A stretch of 64,000 bases of DNA from Ailanthus altissimus (taxonomy: Eukaryota > Streptophyta > Magnoliopsida > Sapindales > Simaroubaceae): the NCBI GenBank assembly GCA_946807835.1, contig OX327697.1:13189501-13253500 (forward strand), given 5' to 3'. Made by a program: the position numbers and the translations under genes. The notes under the pieces were generated by a model. The model saw nothing but the letters and a program-made list of their open reading frames with translations. It was not told the DNA's origin and ran no database searches. The stretch's first letter is position 1. Every line of letters starts with the position of its first letter. Shown one piece after another: positions 11,163-23,291 of this stretch.

Positions 11163-11995
11163 TGTTAGAGTTATGCCTACGTGCCATTTCAGTTTTGTGT
11201 AAATATTTGATATCTATACAGAGTATATTTTGTTATATCGCTAATTACTTTTTATTAATATGGTTTAATGATTGTTACATTACAGACTCTGTACTAACTA
11301 AAGAAGTTCAGATACGGTCTAAAAGAGTTTAGATTGGTGTCAAGAATTAGCAAATATTTCAAGAGTTGGAACATTATCTGTAACGGGACAAAGACCTCAG
11401 AATATGCTTATAATGATATAGTTGCAAGAGTTGCAAGAGTTGCAATGGGTTACTAGAATGTGTCATTATGTAAGCATGTTCTCAAATATAATGGTCATAA
11501 TTTATTTCTACTAACGCATATCTGTTAATAGATCCTATCAATTTATATAGATCAGGGTATGCCTATATCTGTAAAGTATAGTTGGTCATTCCTAGTTGAC
11601 CAGGATCTTGGAGATTGTATAGGCATACGGGTATTCAGTTAGGACTGAGTACTGGATAGACACATGAGGACCCCAATAGACATCCTATGTTGTCGTCAAT
11701 GAAAGGTCCTCTCGAGTTGAGTAGTATACGTGATCCTCTGACCTGAGCACCACGGTAGGCTTATAAGTGATCCACCATGCTTTGGTTCTACGCATGTCAA
11801 AGACCTTTCATGGTTTAACTGCTGGGTGTCGCAGGGTATGGTCCAATGCTCATGGAGTACGGTATGTGCAGATATGGAATCCATCAGCTCTCATAAGGAG
11901 TGATATATCTATATGCTCCATGATAGTATCTCAAGAAAGTTTTATGACCTTAAGCAGTTAAGCCGAAAAGGTATTTCTATAAGGTTAAACAATAT
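11163..11995 (+). repeat. Truncated LTR, same family as 21283-23254
   Basis: It starts TGTTAGAG and follows the family closely (CCTACGTGCC, ACGGGACAAAGACCT, CTCTCGAGTTGAGTAGTATAC, GACCTTTCATGG, GCTGGGTGTCGCAGGGTATG). The match stops near the AACAATATGG block around 11990, so about the last 1.1 kb of the family sequence is absent. Retroelement RNase H begins just beyond. Confidence 0.7.
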
Positions 11996-12009
11996 GGAAA
12001 AATCTCATT

Positions 12010-13190
12010 AGCCTGTGTTAAAGTTAATACTAGATTCTTTGATATTCAATATCTTATTTTGACATCTTGTAGTACTTGTTAGTATAGAAATATTGATTTT
12101 TGTTGGCCTTCGTCCTCTCTCAATAACACTGCACTAATTATTGCTTTGGAAACTGCAAGATAAAAGAACAAAATCTCATTAAAAAGCAGTGAAGATAAAA
12201 TTGAGGGTTTTCTAATATATTCATAGATTCTGCAATGTTTCAACATGCTCTTATCCCTATAATTCACCATTCATGTTTTTTATCATCTAGAAGAATAGAT
12301 TGCACTTGTTTGACATTCTATAGATGAATCTATTGAGAGCAACTAATCTCCTTATTAAAGATCATACTTTCTTTGGTGTTCTGAGAATTGTTGTTTGTCA
12401 CAAGCAGAGACTTAGGAAAGATTGGCTTTAATTTCTTTAACACTAACTACATATCTAAGGAAATCCTAAAGAGATGCAAAAAAGGCACTTAATCGAGTTC
12501 AAATGCATTCCGCACTTCTTTATCGCATTGAATACTTCTTGTAGATTTACAAAGTAATCTACCACCTTTTTGCTTTTAACTACGATATCATTGATATATG
12601 CTTTGACAGTTCTTCTGATAATCTTTCCAAGGACTTACTTGGCTATTTGAAAGGCAGCTCCCATGTTCTTTAGTTTGATAAGCATCACTTGTAGCAATAA
12701 ATCCCACGTTTAGTGATGAAACTTTTCCTTTATTCATATTCTAAGCTCATTTTGATTGATTTGTAGACGTTGTAAACATCTAGGAATAACAGTCTTTCAT
12801 AACTTATGGTTGCATCCACCATTTAATCTATCTTAGGAACTTGGAAATTATCTTTCAACATCACTTTATTGAGGTTAGAGTAATCAATACAAACCCTTCA
12901 CTTCTCATTTTTCTTCCTAACCATTACCAAATTAGAAAGCCACTCTGAATATGACTTCTCTTATGAATCTGACTTCTAGCAATTGGTCTACTTTGTTGTT
13001 GATAATTTTGTTACTTTCGAGGGCAAATCGCCTCTATCTCTGCTTCACAAAAAGATAGGTTTTGTCTATGCTTAGCTTGTGGCAAATTACCTCTGAATTG
13101 ATGCCTATCATATCTTTTTAAGATCATGCAAAGGCATCTTGGTTTCTTTGCAGCAACTCCACGAGCTTTGATTTCTCTTCTTCCATTAAG
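12010..13190 (-). pseudogene. Tat/Retand-type reverse transcriptase and RNase H
   Basis: Read on the minus strand from 13190 down, the recognisable blocks are KLVELLQRNQDAFA, LLEVRFIREV, a decayed RT core (VCIDYSNLNK for the usual VDYTDLNKA), RGIYCYK, and KAYINDI/V in place of the YVDD catalytic motif. The start of RNase H follows (FYLAVSKAIISAVLLRE at about 12100-12200). Stops and frameshifts occur throughout, so no function remains. The GTYCYK-type motif and the protease-RT-RNase H order place it in the Tat lineage. It is interrupted at about 12000 by the LTR copies. Confidence 0.82.
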
Positions 13191-13429
13191 TTTACTCTTA
13201 TAAACACTTTCTTATAAGTAGTAAAGAGGCAACGAGATATTTAATCTTCCTCTTCGTGAGCTCGAGGAAGCCCCTTCAACCACTGATTCTCTAATTGTTA
13301 TTTGAAAAAAATAGTTCTCACCTCGAGAAGAGGTGGAAGTGGGATATTTTCAAGTGTTTAAGGTATGTTCTTACTTTTGATCTCTTTGTTCCATGGTTTT
13401 TCCTTGCCTTTCGTTTTGGCTTCTGATTT

Positions 13430-13914
13430 AGCATCTTTTAACTTCCATGGTTTCTTAAGCCAATCCGACCTAAGAGAGTTGATATAACATTCCCAAGTTT
13501 GTAGTTATTCTCTTTTAATGTCTATCATGTCTCTGTTACTCATTGATACATGCTTAATGACTTGGTGTAGAGTGAATGGATTTTCCTCTATATAGTGCAA
13601 CAAATACCTTTTTGCCACGACGTTATAAGCTGACAACGCGTCCACAACTAGATAGTATACTTCTAACAACTTTCGGTGACTTTCACAAGCAACATGATCA
13701 TCTATTTGAACGTTACCTTGTCTTATCCAAAGGCAATCAAATACGTACTACACTTTATGATATCTTTAATGTCTAACTTCATTCGTGGAAATACATTCTA
13801 AAATAGGATGTCAGCATTGCTTCCTCTGTTAACCAGTATTATTCTAACTAACACATCTGCAATTGAAATTGCCATAACCAACAAGTTTAACGAGGGATTT
13901 GGAAATAGAGTAAG
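13430..13914 (-). pseudogene. Tat/Retand-type aspartic protease
   Basis: The minus strand encodes VRIILVNRGSNADILF just inside 13850, where the family has a DGGSSADILF-type active site; the catalytic Asp is Asn here. Downstream on the minus strand a decayed AYNV block (about 13625) and ECYINSL-like block follow. The gene is cut at 13914 by the chromovirus-type element; the upstream gag side resumes at 23292. The first ~114 bp are included in a 312-bp tandem duplication. Confidence 0.7.
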
Positions 13915-14424
13915 TGATGCAAACAACACTGCATAGCCTATACGCATACAAAAAAAATAACTCACACATGGGCTTAAAGGGCATATGAGACACTGGGCTC
14001 GGAGAAGCTCAAGTCTAGCAATCATATAATCCATTAAGTTTTCCAAACAGGCCAATCACAAAACTTAGAGCCAAGCAATTTAAAGAAGCATTAAATGAGG
14101 GATTTGCAATTGAAATAGGATGTCAGCATTACTTCCTCTGTTGACTAGTACTATTCTAACTAACACATTTGCAATTGAAATTGCCATAACCAACAAGTTT
14201 AACGAGGGATTTGGAAATAGAGTAAGTGATGCAAACAACACTGCATAACCTATACGCATACAAAAAAAAATAACTCACACATGGGCTTAAAGGGCATATA
14301 AGACATTAGGCTTGGAGGAGCTCAAGTCTAGCAATCACATAATCCATTAAGTTTTCCAAACAGGCCAATCACAAAACTTAGAGCCAAGCAATTTAAAGAA
14401 GCATTAAATAGGCTGATTCAACAA
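13801..14424. repeat. 312-bp tandem duplication across an element/flank junction
   Basis: Copy 1 starts at 13801 and copy 2 at 14113 (AAATAGGATGTCAGCATT in both), a period of 312 bp, with close identity until about 14095/14407. Each copy holds about 114 bp of old protease flank, the 5-bp target site GTAAG, and the first ~180 bp of the chromovirus LTR (TGATGCAAAC). The duplication therefore happened after that element inserted. Confidence 0.9.
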
Positions 14425-15131
14425 GTTTGTGAGATGGTAAACACATGGAAGCGTGGCATAAGCCCAAATCCATTTCAAATTAGTCCAAATCAGATTCAAA
14501 AAAACCTGATCACTTTAATTAAGGCAAATTTTCTAGAGATTTGATTCTAGAAGGCCAGCAAATCAATTTTCCTTTAAATTCAAGAATTAGAAACATTTTA
14601 GTTGAATTAGTAGAGATTAACTTTGAATTTTATAATTGCAATTGTTGTACTAATTGTAATTATAAAATTTTAGGTAGTGGGTAACTGTAAGTTTGTTGTG
14701 ATATATTAAATTTTATTATAGTAGTTGTAATTGTGGACTTTTGAGTGAGAGAGTAGTTGTAAGTTTAAAATTTATATTTGAAAGTTGTAACTTGACATCT
14801 CTTATGATCTCTATAAATACCATGGGAATTAAGAGTGGGAGAACATATTTCAAAATATAAAATTTGAGAGTTTTTGTGTTCTTTTTTCATTCTTGAAAGG
14901 ACTTGAACTTATCAAGTATATTCTTATTACATTCAAACAACCGAACTTATCACATTGATTCTTGAGTGTCCCTGAGTTTCTTGGTGTGGCATCCCCTATC
15001 CAGTCATAGTGTTGGCCTTTGGTTTGCTAACTCAAAGGTCAAGACTCATTAAATTAGCGTCTTGAAGATCTCGAATTTGATTCCATATTTTGGTCTTGAG
15101 TTTCATCACATCGTTGACGAAGTTCATATCA
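14227..15131 (+). repeat. 5' LTR of the chromovirus-type element
   Basis: A 905-bp LTR that starts TGATGCAAACAACACTGCAT and ends GTTCATATCA. It pairs with the LTR starting at 20404. A TATAAATACCA block at about 14813 is the likely TATA region. A duplicate of its first ~180 bp lies at 13915-14095. Confidence 0.9.
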
Positions 15132-15149
15132 TTTGATTTCAGAGCATTG
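15132..15149 (+). other. Primer binding site (initiator Met tRNA type)
   Basis: TTTGATTTCAGAGCATTG directly follows the LTR and resembles TTGGTATCAGAGC, the complement of the plant initiator tRNA-Met 3' end, with a few substitutions. Confidence 0.7.
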
Positions 15150-15759
15150 TTTTTAAGGAAAGTTTGAATTATCCTTTTAGTTATTTTATTGTTCCAATGA
15201 ATATTGCATAAATTATTTTATATAAGAAAAAAAAACCTTACTCGTTGCTGCATTCTATCTTGAAAACTCTAATTTGTTATAAATTTGTATTTTTTTATTT
15301 CTAGTTTCTAATATTAAAAGAAAAGAAACAAAAAGAAAAGGAAGCCAGAAAATTGTTGCAAATTCTAAATTCTGAATTTTGATTCGTCAATCAACAACTT
15401 TAAACTAACTTTGCCACATATATTGCTAGCATTAGTTTCTTAAGGATTTCTTCTTGAATCTTGTGACTTGTCTTGGTTGTTTCTTATATTGAAAAGCCAC
15501 TTGAATCATGATTGTTCTTAAGTTTGATTAGTAAAAAAAGATGCATGAGTGAAAAAAGACAAGAGTGGTGAGAACATAAAAGGGTAAAAGCTGTTTGAGT
15601 GCTAAACACGAGAGCAAGTGAATGTTTTTAGTGAAACACGTAAGGGAGTGCTTGTGAGGTCTTAAACATGTTTTTGCAAATTCTAAACATGTTACACAAT
15701 CAAGAAAAAAAATCAATTGAAGAGATACAACAATCAACCAATCCTAACCTACAGCTACA

Positions 15760-16860
15760 ATGTTATTGGGCGAAATGAGGCAAATGATGAGGACTGAATT
15801 AAAGCAAATTCAAGAGATGATGGATCGGTTGAAAAATTGGGGGCAACATCAAAACACTTCCATTGGGCAACCACCTAGGCGAGTGCAACTAGGAGTACAA
15901 CGGGGAGATGAAGAGGAGTTGGATGAGCTAGATGAATCATCAATGAACCAACGCATATTTGGGCATAGAATTTGAGATATAGGTGTTAGGAGGGGAAGAC
16001 ATAGGCAGGATGACAACTTAGGAAGCATTAAATGACCCCGAGGCATATCTTAAATGGGAGATGAAGATAGCGATAATTTTTAATTGTCACAACTACTCTA
16101 AGGCCAAAAAAGTAAAAACTGGCTGCAATTGAATTCACTAATTATGCTATTATTTGGTGGGATCAATTATTAAAGGAAAGAAAGAGAAATCACGAACAAC
16201 CTATTAAGACATGGAACGCGATAAAGGCCATCATGAAAAGACGCTTCATTCTTAGCTATTACCATCGAAAGTTATATAACAAGTTATAAGGTCTAACTCA
16301 ATGATCCAAGAGCGTTGATGAATACAATAAATAGATGGAGTTACTATAATCCAAGTGAATGTAGAGGAGAACAAAAAAGCCACTATGGTTAGGTTCTTGC
16401 ATGGCTTAAACCGAGAGATAGCAGCTGTTGTAGAGATGCAGCATTATATGGAGTTAAGAGATATGGTACACCAAGCCATCAAAGTTTAGCAACAATTTAA
16501 GTGAAGGAACATAGTTAGAAGGGGATCAAACATGCCTACCATAAACTCATGGCGATCAACCCCTAAAAGAGATGAATTTTCATTAACTAAGCCTAAGTCT
16601 TAGCCATCTAAGATGCCAAACAAGCTGCGACATTAAAACAAGGTAAAACTGAATCCACAACTTCTAAAAATCATGACATTAAATGCTTCAAATGCCAAGG
16701 TAGGGAAAATATAGCTAGTCAATATCCAAATAAAATGATGATGGTGATCAATACTCAAGTGGAATTGAGTCAAAAGACGAACAAGAAGATAAAGTAGATG
16801 ACATGCTACCTCTTGAAGATGACTATGAAGGGCAATATGCAATAAAAGGAGAATCATTGG
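15760..16860 (+). pseudogene. gag of the chromovirus-type element
   Basis: Decayed Gag (particle protein). An N-terminal helical part is open from 15760 to 15975, followed by the capsid-like region in broken frames (FNCHNY near 16075, WWDQLLKERKRN near 16150, VDEYNK near 16315). At about 16680 the nucleocapsid knuckle reads CFKCQGRENIASQYPNK: the expected His is Asn and the last Cys is Tyr, so zinc binding would be lost. Protease coding follows. Confidence 0.82.
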
Positions 16861-16899
16861 TGGTAAGACGAGCTCTTAACGCATAAGTCAAGGAAGAAG

Positions 16900-18960
16900 A
16901 AAACAATCAGCTAGAGAACTGGTTCCATACTAGATGTTTCATGAACAACAAAGTTTGCAGCGTTATAATTGATGGTGAGAGTTGCACTAATGTTGCCAAC
17001 ACCGAATTAGTAAAGAAATCCTACCTTGAAACACCCACAACTATACTGACTTCAATGGCTAAATAATTGCAGAGAAGTCAAGGTAACCAAACAGGTGTTA
17101 ATGACATTTTTCATTGGCAAATACGATGATGAGGAGCTTTATGATGTGGTACCTACGTATGCATGTCACATCCTATTAGGATGACTATGGCAGTTTGATA
17201 GGCGAGTCATGCATGACTATTACACTAACAAGTACTCTTTTATCATAAAAAAATGGCCTATAACACTTGTACCATTGACACCAAAATAAATTCTCGAAGA
17301 CCAACTCAAGATGTAAAAAGTGAGAGAAAAGAGAAACGAAAAAGAGAGAAAAGCCAAAGCTGAGAAAAAAGAAAATCAAATGAGAGAGGAAGGCAAAGGC
17401 ATGAAAGGGGGAGAGAAGGAAAATGATAGAGTTGCAGCCTTGGTAAGTGCAAACAAGAAAAAATATAACTAAATTACAAAAAAATGTGAGATCAAAAAAG
17501 CTTTATTTTCACAACAGCACCTTATACTATCATGTATAAGAAGGTCTTTTATGTACTAATGATCTTGCCGAATCTTTATCGAGTAGCATTATTTCTCTTT
17601 TGCAAAAATTCGATGATGTCTTTCCCGAAGAACTACCTCTGGGCTTACCTTCAATTCGAAGAATACATTAAATTGATTTCATACTCGATGAGACGAAAGA
17701 ACTTCAACGACAAGTTAACGAACTAATGAAAAATAGGAATGTTAAAGAGCATGAGTTCTTGTGTGGTTCTGATCCTACTAGTGCTTAAAAATGATGGGAT
17801 ATGGAGAATGTGTGTTGATTGTTGAGCCATCAACAATCATTATGGTAAAGTATCGTCATCTTATTCCTCTATTAGATGATATGTTAGATGAACTGCATAG
17901 ATCTTGTATGTTTTTTAAGATTGATCTCAATAGTGGATGTCATCAATTTAGGATAAAAGAAGGTGATGAGTGAAAAACTGCATTTAAAATAAAATATAGT
18001 TTGTATGAGTGGCTAGTTATGCCTTTTGGATTAACTAATGCACCTAATACTTTCATGAAACTTATGAACTATATTTTGTGTGCTTTCAATGGCAAATTTG
18101 CAGTTGTATACTTTGATGATATCCTAATTTATAGCAAAAATTTGGACAATCACGTTGAACACTTAAAACTTGTTTTAGAGGCTTTACGGAAAGAAAGGTT
18201 GTTTGCGAACCTTAACAAATGTACCTTTTACACTGATAAACTTGTGTTTCTTAATTTTGTTGTAAGTTCTAAAGGAATTAAGGTTAACGAGAAAAATGTG
18301 AAGGTAATTTAAGATTGGCCAACACCAACATCAGTGACTCAGGTAAAAAGCTTTCATGGCTTGGCTATTTTTACCGACGTTTTATTCAAGATTTTAGTAG
18401 CATAGCTGCACCCTTAACCAAAGTCATCAAGAAGAATGATCTGTTTAAGTGAGGAGATGAGCAAGAAAAAGCATTCAAGCTCATCAAAGACAAATTGACT
18501 AATGCACATTTACTTGTTTTACCTAATTTCACTAAAACATTCAAAATTGAGTGTGATGCTTCAGGTATAGGTATCGAATGAGTGTTGATGCAAGAAGGAA
18601 GACCCGTTGCATACTTTTGTGAGAAATTGAATAAGGCAGTCCTAAAATATTCCACTTACAACAAAGAATTATATGTATTAGTTCGAACTCTAGAGACCTG
18701 GCAACACTACCTATGGCCGAAAGAGATTGTTATTCATACAGATCACGAATCTTTGAAGCATTTAAAGGGGCAGCATAAGTTGAGCAGACATCATGCCAAT
18801 TGGGTGGAGTTTATTGAAATATTTTCCTTTGTGATCAAATATAAACAAGGTAAGAAAAACGTAGTTGTCGATGCACTATTACACAAGTACGTTTTGCTTT
18901 CAACCCTTGATAGTAAATTGCTTAGATTTGATTACATTAAGAAATTATATGTAAACGATT
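16900..18960 (+). pseudogene. Protease, reverse transcriptase and RNase H of the chromovirus-type element
   Basis: Protease: FMNNKVCSVIIDGESCTNV near 16940, with the active site DGGS changed to DGES. RT: open pieces 17791-17973 and 18001-18312 give [42 protein letters not shown] and the catalytic [12 protein letters not shown] (both Asp kept). RNase [13 protein letters not shown] near 18545, then RPVAYFCEKLN, HTDHESLKHLKGQ and VVVDAL, an open frame from 18582 to 19112. At least four stops or frameshifts separate the pieces. Domain order is normal for Ty3/gypsy. Confidence 0.9.
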
Positions 18961-19384
18961 CTAATTCTGGTGACTTGTTTAAAATTATACTAAAAAGGCG
19001 AGTGGGAAGTTCTATTTACATGATGATTTTCTGTTTCGAGAAAATAAATTATGTGTTTCACATTCATCCTTGTGTGAATTACTTGTTCAGGAAGCACATG
19101 GTAGTGGTTTGATATGTCATTTTGGGGTAACAAAGACTTGCTTTCAACCCTTGATAGTAAATTGCTTAGATTTGATTACATTAAGAAATTATATGTAAAC
19201 GATTCTAATTCTGGTGACTTGTTTAAAATTGTACTAAAAAGGTGAGTGGGAAGTTCTATTTACATGATGATTTTCTGTTTCGAGAAAATAAATTATGTGC
19301 TCCACATTCATCCTTGTGTGAATTACTTGTTCAAGAAGCACATGGTAGTGGTTTGATATGTCATTTTGGGGTAACAAAGACTTT
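18897..19384. repeat. 244-bp tandem duplication inside pol
   Basis: CTTTCAACCCTTGATAGTAA occurs at 18897 and again at 19141, and the following ~240 bp repeat almost perfectly up to GGGGTAACAAAGACTT. The period of 244 bp is not a multiple of three, so it also breaks the reading frame between RNase H and integrase. Confidence 0.93.
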
Positions 19385-20395
19385 AGGTGTATTGCATGCT
19401 TTTTGGTTGCACATGAAACGTGATGTAAAGAAGATTTGTGCTAGATGCATTACTTGCGAGCAAGCTAAGTTTAGGTATCAACCACACGGGTTATACACAC
19501 CCCTCCCTATTCCGGGTCGATGTCTTCATAAATTTTATTTTGGGCTTACCTAGGACTAAGAAGTGGAGAAACTCAGTTTTTATGGTTATTGATAGGTTCT
19601 CTAAGATGGCACATTTTATTGTATACCATAAAACTGATGATGCATCACATATAGCCGATTTATTTTTCAAAGAGATTGTTAGGCTGCATGGCATGCCCAG
19701 GACTATTGTTTCTGATCGAGACGCACAGTTCTTAAGCTATTTCTAAAAGAATTTGTGGGAAAAGTTAGAACTAAATTATTGTTTTCTACTACATGTCCTC
19801 CATAAACTGATGGTCAAATCGAAGAAGTAAATAGAACTTTATCTACTTTGAACCGTGCTATCATACAAAAAATTTAAAAATGTGGGAAAATTGTTTACCG
19901 CATGTTAAATTTGTTTATAATTGTTATGTTCATTCCTCAATTAAGTTTTCACCGTTTAAAATTTTTTGTAGGTTTAATCCATTGACTCCTTTGGATTTAA
20001 CTCCTCTACCTTTGAGCGAATATGTTAACTTAGATGGCAAGAAGAAAGCTAATTTTATTGAGTAGATTCATGAGAAAGTAAAGCCAAACATATAACGGCA
20101 AACAGAGCAATATGCCAAACAAGCCAATAAGAGACGTAAGAACATTGTCTTTGAACTTGGAGATTGGGTTTGGTTGCATATGAGGAAGAATCATTTTTCT
20201 AAGCAAAGACGTTCTAAACTCCTTCCTAAGGGTGACGGGCCGTTTTAAGTTTTGGAACGCATCATTGATAATGCTTACAAAATTGAATTACCTTGTGAGT
20301 ATAGTGTGAGTGTTAGCTTTAATGTTTCTGACTTATCTCATTTCGATATACGTGATGATGCAAACGAAGATTTGAGGACAAATCTTCTTCAAAAA
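19242..20395 (+). pseudogene. Integrase of the chromovirus-type element
   Basis: HHCC zinc module (HFGVTKTLGVLH, then [11 protein letters not shown]) at 19360-19465. In the core the first catalytic Asp region is decayed near 19540; [14 protein letters not shown] and the second Asp in [11 protein letters not shown] are readable. The Glu region reads [15 protein letters not shown] near 19810 with the frame broken upstream. The C-terminal part follows with a terminal FNVSDLSHFDIRDDANEDLRTN, where a Reina-type chromovirus would end. Several stops are present, for example at 19551 and 19744. Confidence 0.88.
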
Positions 20396-20403
20396 TGGGA
20401 GAA
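20389..20403 (+). other. Polypurine tract of the chromovirus-type element
   Basis: CAAAAATGGGAGAA immediately precedes the TGATAC start of the 3' LTR. Confidence 0.75.
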
Positions 20404-23286
20404 TGATACAAACGACATTGCATAACCTATACGCATACAAGAGAAAGAACTCACACATGGGCTTGGAAGGACATATGAGACACATGGGCTTAGAAAGGCT
20501 TAAGTCCAACAATCATATGATCTATTAAGATTTTCAAGAGGGCCAATCACAAGACTTAGAGCCAAGAAATTTAAAGAATCATTAAATTAGCTAATTCAAC
20601 AAGTTTGTAAGATTGCAAACATATGAAGGCTTAGCAGAAGCCCAAATCTATTTCAAATTAGTCCAAATTAGATTCAAGAAAACCTAATCACTTTGATTAA
20701 GGCAAATTTTCTGGAGATTTGATTCTAGAAAGCCAGCAAATTAATTTTCCTTTATATTTAAGAATTAGGAACATGTTGGTTGAATTAGTAGAGATTAAGT
20801 TTGAATTTTGTAATTACAATTGTTGTATTAGTTGTAGTTGTGGACTTAGGTAGTGAGTAGCTATAAATTTGTTGTGATATGTTTGAATTTTGTTGTGATA
20901 ATTGTAATTGTGAACTTTTGAGTGAGAAAGTAGTTATAAGTTTGAATTTATATTTGAAAGTTGTAAGTTGACATCCTTTATAGTCTCTATAAATACCATA
21001 GAGATTGAGAGTAGGAGGACGAGATTTTAAAAAATAAAAGTTGAGAAGTTTTTATGTTTTTTTTTAATTCTTGAAAAGACTTGAACTTATCAAGTTTATG
21101 CTTATAGCGTTCAAACAACCGGACTTATCACCTTGATTCTTGAGTGTCCTTGGGTTTCTTGGTGTAGTGTCCCCTATTCAGCTGTAGTCTTGGTTCTTAA
21201 TTTGCTAACTTAAGAATCAAGACTCATCAAACTTGCGTCTTGAAAATCTCGAGTTCAATTCCACATTTTGGTGTTGGGTTTCTGTTAAGGTCGGTGCTTA
21301 CGTGTCATCCCTGAATGTACATATATTTGTGTATTTATATAAGTGTACATTCCCATTAAATCGTTAATACCCATTTATATGGTATTATGCATGTAACGTT
21401 ACAGACATTGTAGATCTGAAGGAGTTCGGATCAGAGCTAAAGGGTTTAGATAAGGGCTCATAGTCAGCCACGCTGAGACATATAATTGCTAAATGTTAGC
21501 ACAGCTAAGTGTTAATTGGTTATAATACTCAGTAGATCCAAGAGTATGAGCCTTGTCTGTAATGGGACATAGACCTAGGAATATACTAGTAACTGCATAG
21601 TTACAAGAGTTGCAATCGGGTGCCAGAAAATATAAGTTGCACAAGTATGTTCTCGAATAATAGTCCCTAATCTATTTTTGTCGATGCGGGTCTGTCGGCG
21701 GATACTTTATATATAGATCAGCATATGTCGTACCTATCGGGTATAGACGGTCGTTTCTGACTGACTGTGAGCTTGGAGTTTGTATTGACATATGGGTATC
21801 TAGTTAAGACTGGATATGGGATAGACTCACGAAGGCCTCCAATAGACATTCAATGTAAGCCATCAAAGGGTCCTCTCGAGTTGAGTAGTATACATGGTCC
21901 CTTGACCTGAGTGCCACGGTGGGCTTGTAAGTGATCCACCATACTTTAGTTCCACACATGTCACAGACCTTTCATGGTGTGACCGCTGGGTGTCGCTAGG
22001 TATGATCCGATACTTTTGGAGTCCGGTGCGTACAGATATGGGATCCGTCAACTCCAATATGGAGTTTGATATCCAGATGCTTCGAGACTGTATCTCAGAA
22101 AGTCTTGTGGCCACAAGTAATTATCTCGAGAAAGAGTTCCGCCAGGATCGAACAATATGGCAAAGGAGTTTGCGCATATTGTTCATTGAGATACAAGTCT
22201 GGAGATAGGACATGGATGAGCATAAGGGGATTTGACGTTGATAATCTATATCCCCGCACATCCTAAATATCATGACGGAAGGACTATACGTATGCGTTGT
22301 AACCTCAGCTTGCATGGTTCAACGCGCTGATTTGTATATCCGTGACGTGTGTGGGGGGTATTGCTCACGGACTCATGGAATAGTTCCATTTAACGAATCA
22401 GGAGTAGGACCTAGGGAGTCCCGCGATATAGAGTGTACTCGTTGTGCACTAAGGCAGCATGCCGGATTAAATTATTTAATCCAGCAATATTCAGCATTAT
22501 CACGAAAATGTGTGCATGTCTGTATTTAAGTGTTAAATACAATAATTAGTTAATAATTGTTATTTACTAATTGAATTATGACACGTATCGTATTATCGAC
22601 CCTCGATTAAGTTTACCCAAGTGTGGAATTTGGTGGGACCCACTAAGGGGTGAACTTGGTAACTATTTATGAGGGACAAAATGGTCATTTCTCAGTTTGA
22701 TTATTTAATGGTTAAATAATCAAAATATATTTCTTTTATATTATATATATATAGAAAGAAAAAGAAAGAGATGAGAAGCAAGATTTGGCCGAATTCGACC
22801 AAGAGAGAAATGAAGAAGAAAGAAAAGAGAAAAAAGAGAAAAAAAAGAAAAAAAAAGAAAAAAAAAGAGAAAAAAAATAAAATTGTTTCATTTTTCCCTA
22901 TGTTTCCAATTGAAGTAATTATGAATTGCTCCAAAATTCTCCATTTCTTATCTTTTTGAAGAAAAGGATATAAATTTACTCCCGGCCATTTTGGGGATTA
23001 AGAGTTAATCTCATGCTGAATATCAGGTTGCTGTTCTAACTCACTAAGCCCACCGTGTTGATGACTAGAACTGCACACAAATTGATCTCCATGCAGACTC
23101 TAGAAAAAATACGTGTATAACGTTACACGTTTGATGAGTTCTCTAACTTTATAAATATATTAATGTGATTAATATATTTATTTATTGTGTTTATTACAAA
23201 ATTTATATTTCCGCTGCGTTAGGCAATAGACACAATTGCACACCCACGCCAACAGTTTCGTCACATCGTTAGCGAGATTCATATCA
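20404..23286 (+). repeat. 3' LTR of the chromovirus-type element, split by a solo LTR
   Basis: 20404-21282 and 23260-23286 together match the 5' LTR (906 bp after removing the insert and one copy of its 5-bp target). It starts TGATACAAACGACATTGCAT, ends GATTCATATCA, and is followed by target duplication GTAAG at 23287. Confidence 0.9.
21283..23254 (+). mobile_element. Solo LTR (1972 bp) with target duplication GTTTC
   Basis: The element runs TGTTAAGGTCGG to ACGCCAACA, a TGTT/AACA inverted end, flanked by GTTTC at 21278-21282 and 23255-23259. It has no internal coding region. It contains the TGTGTGGGGGGTATTG block near 22350, a TATA-rich stretch (22740), a purine-rich tract (22750-22880) and an ATTTCCGCTGCG block near the end, seen in many plant LTR ends. 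It is the best preserved of four family members in the window. Confidence 0.9.
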
Positions 23287-23291
23287 GTAAG

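Larger units (their letters stand above)
14227..23286 (+). mobile_element. Near-complete Ty3/gypsy element (chromovirus-type)
   Basis: Both LTRs, primer binding site, gag, protease, RT, RNase H, integrase and polypurine tract occur in canonical order. The 5' LTR is 905 bp and the 3' LTR is 906 bp once a nested solo LTR and its target duplication are removed. The element ends TGATGC...ATATCA and is flanked by GTAAG at 14222-14226 and 23287-23291. The integrase end (about 20150-20390: GDWVWLHMRKNHF, DNAYKIELP, FNVSDLSHFD) resembles Reina-like chromoviruses. All ORFs carry stops or frameshifts. It inserted into the minus-strand Tat protease/gag region. Confidence 0.92.

Noticed and set aside
16633..16857. 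74-codon minus-strand frame with His/Leu-rich sequence
   Set aside because: It overlaps the plus-strand gag knuckle and protease linker of the chromovirus-type element and has no features of its own.
22771..22959. Open frame rich in Lys/Arg (KKEKRKKRKK type)
   Set aside because: It is the translation of the purine-rich tract of the solo LTR; both strands stay open for compositional reasons, and it has no conserved residues.
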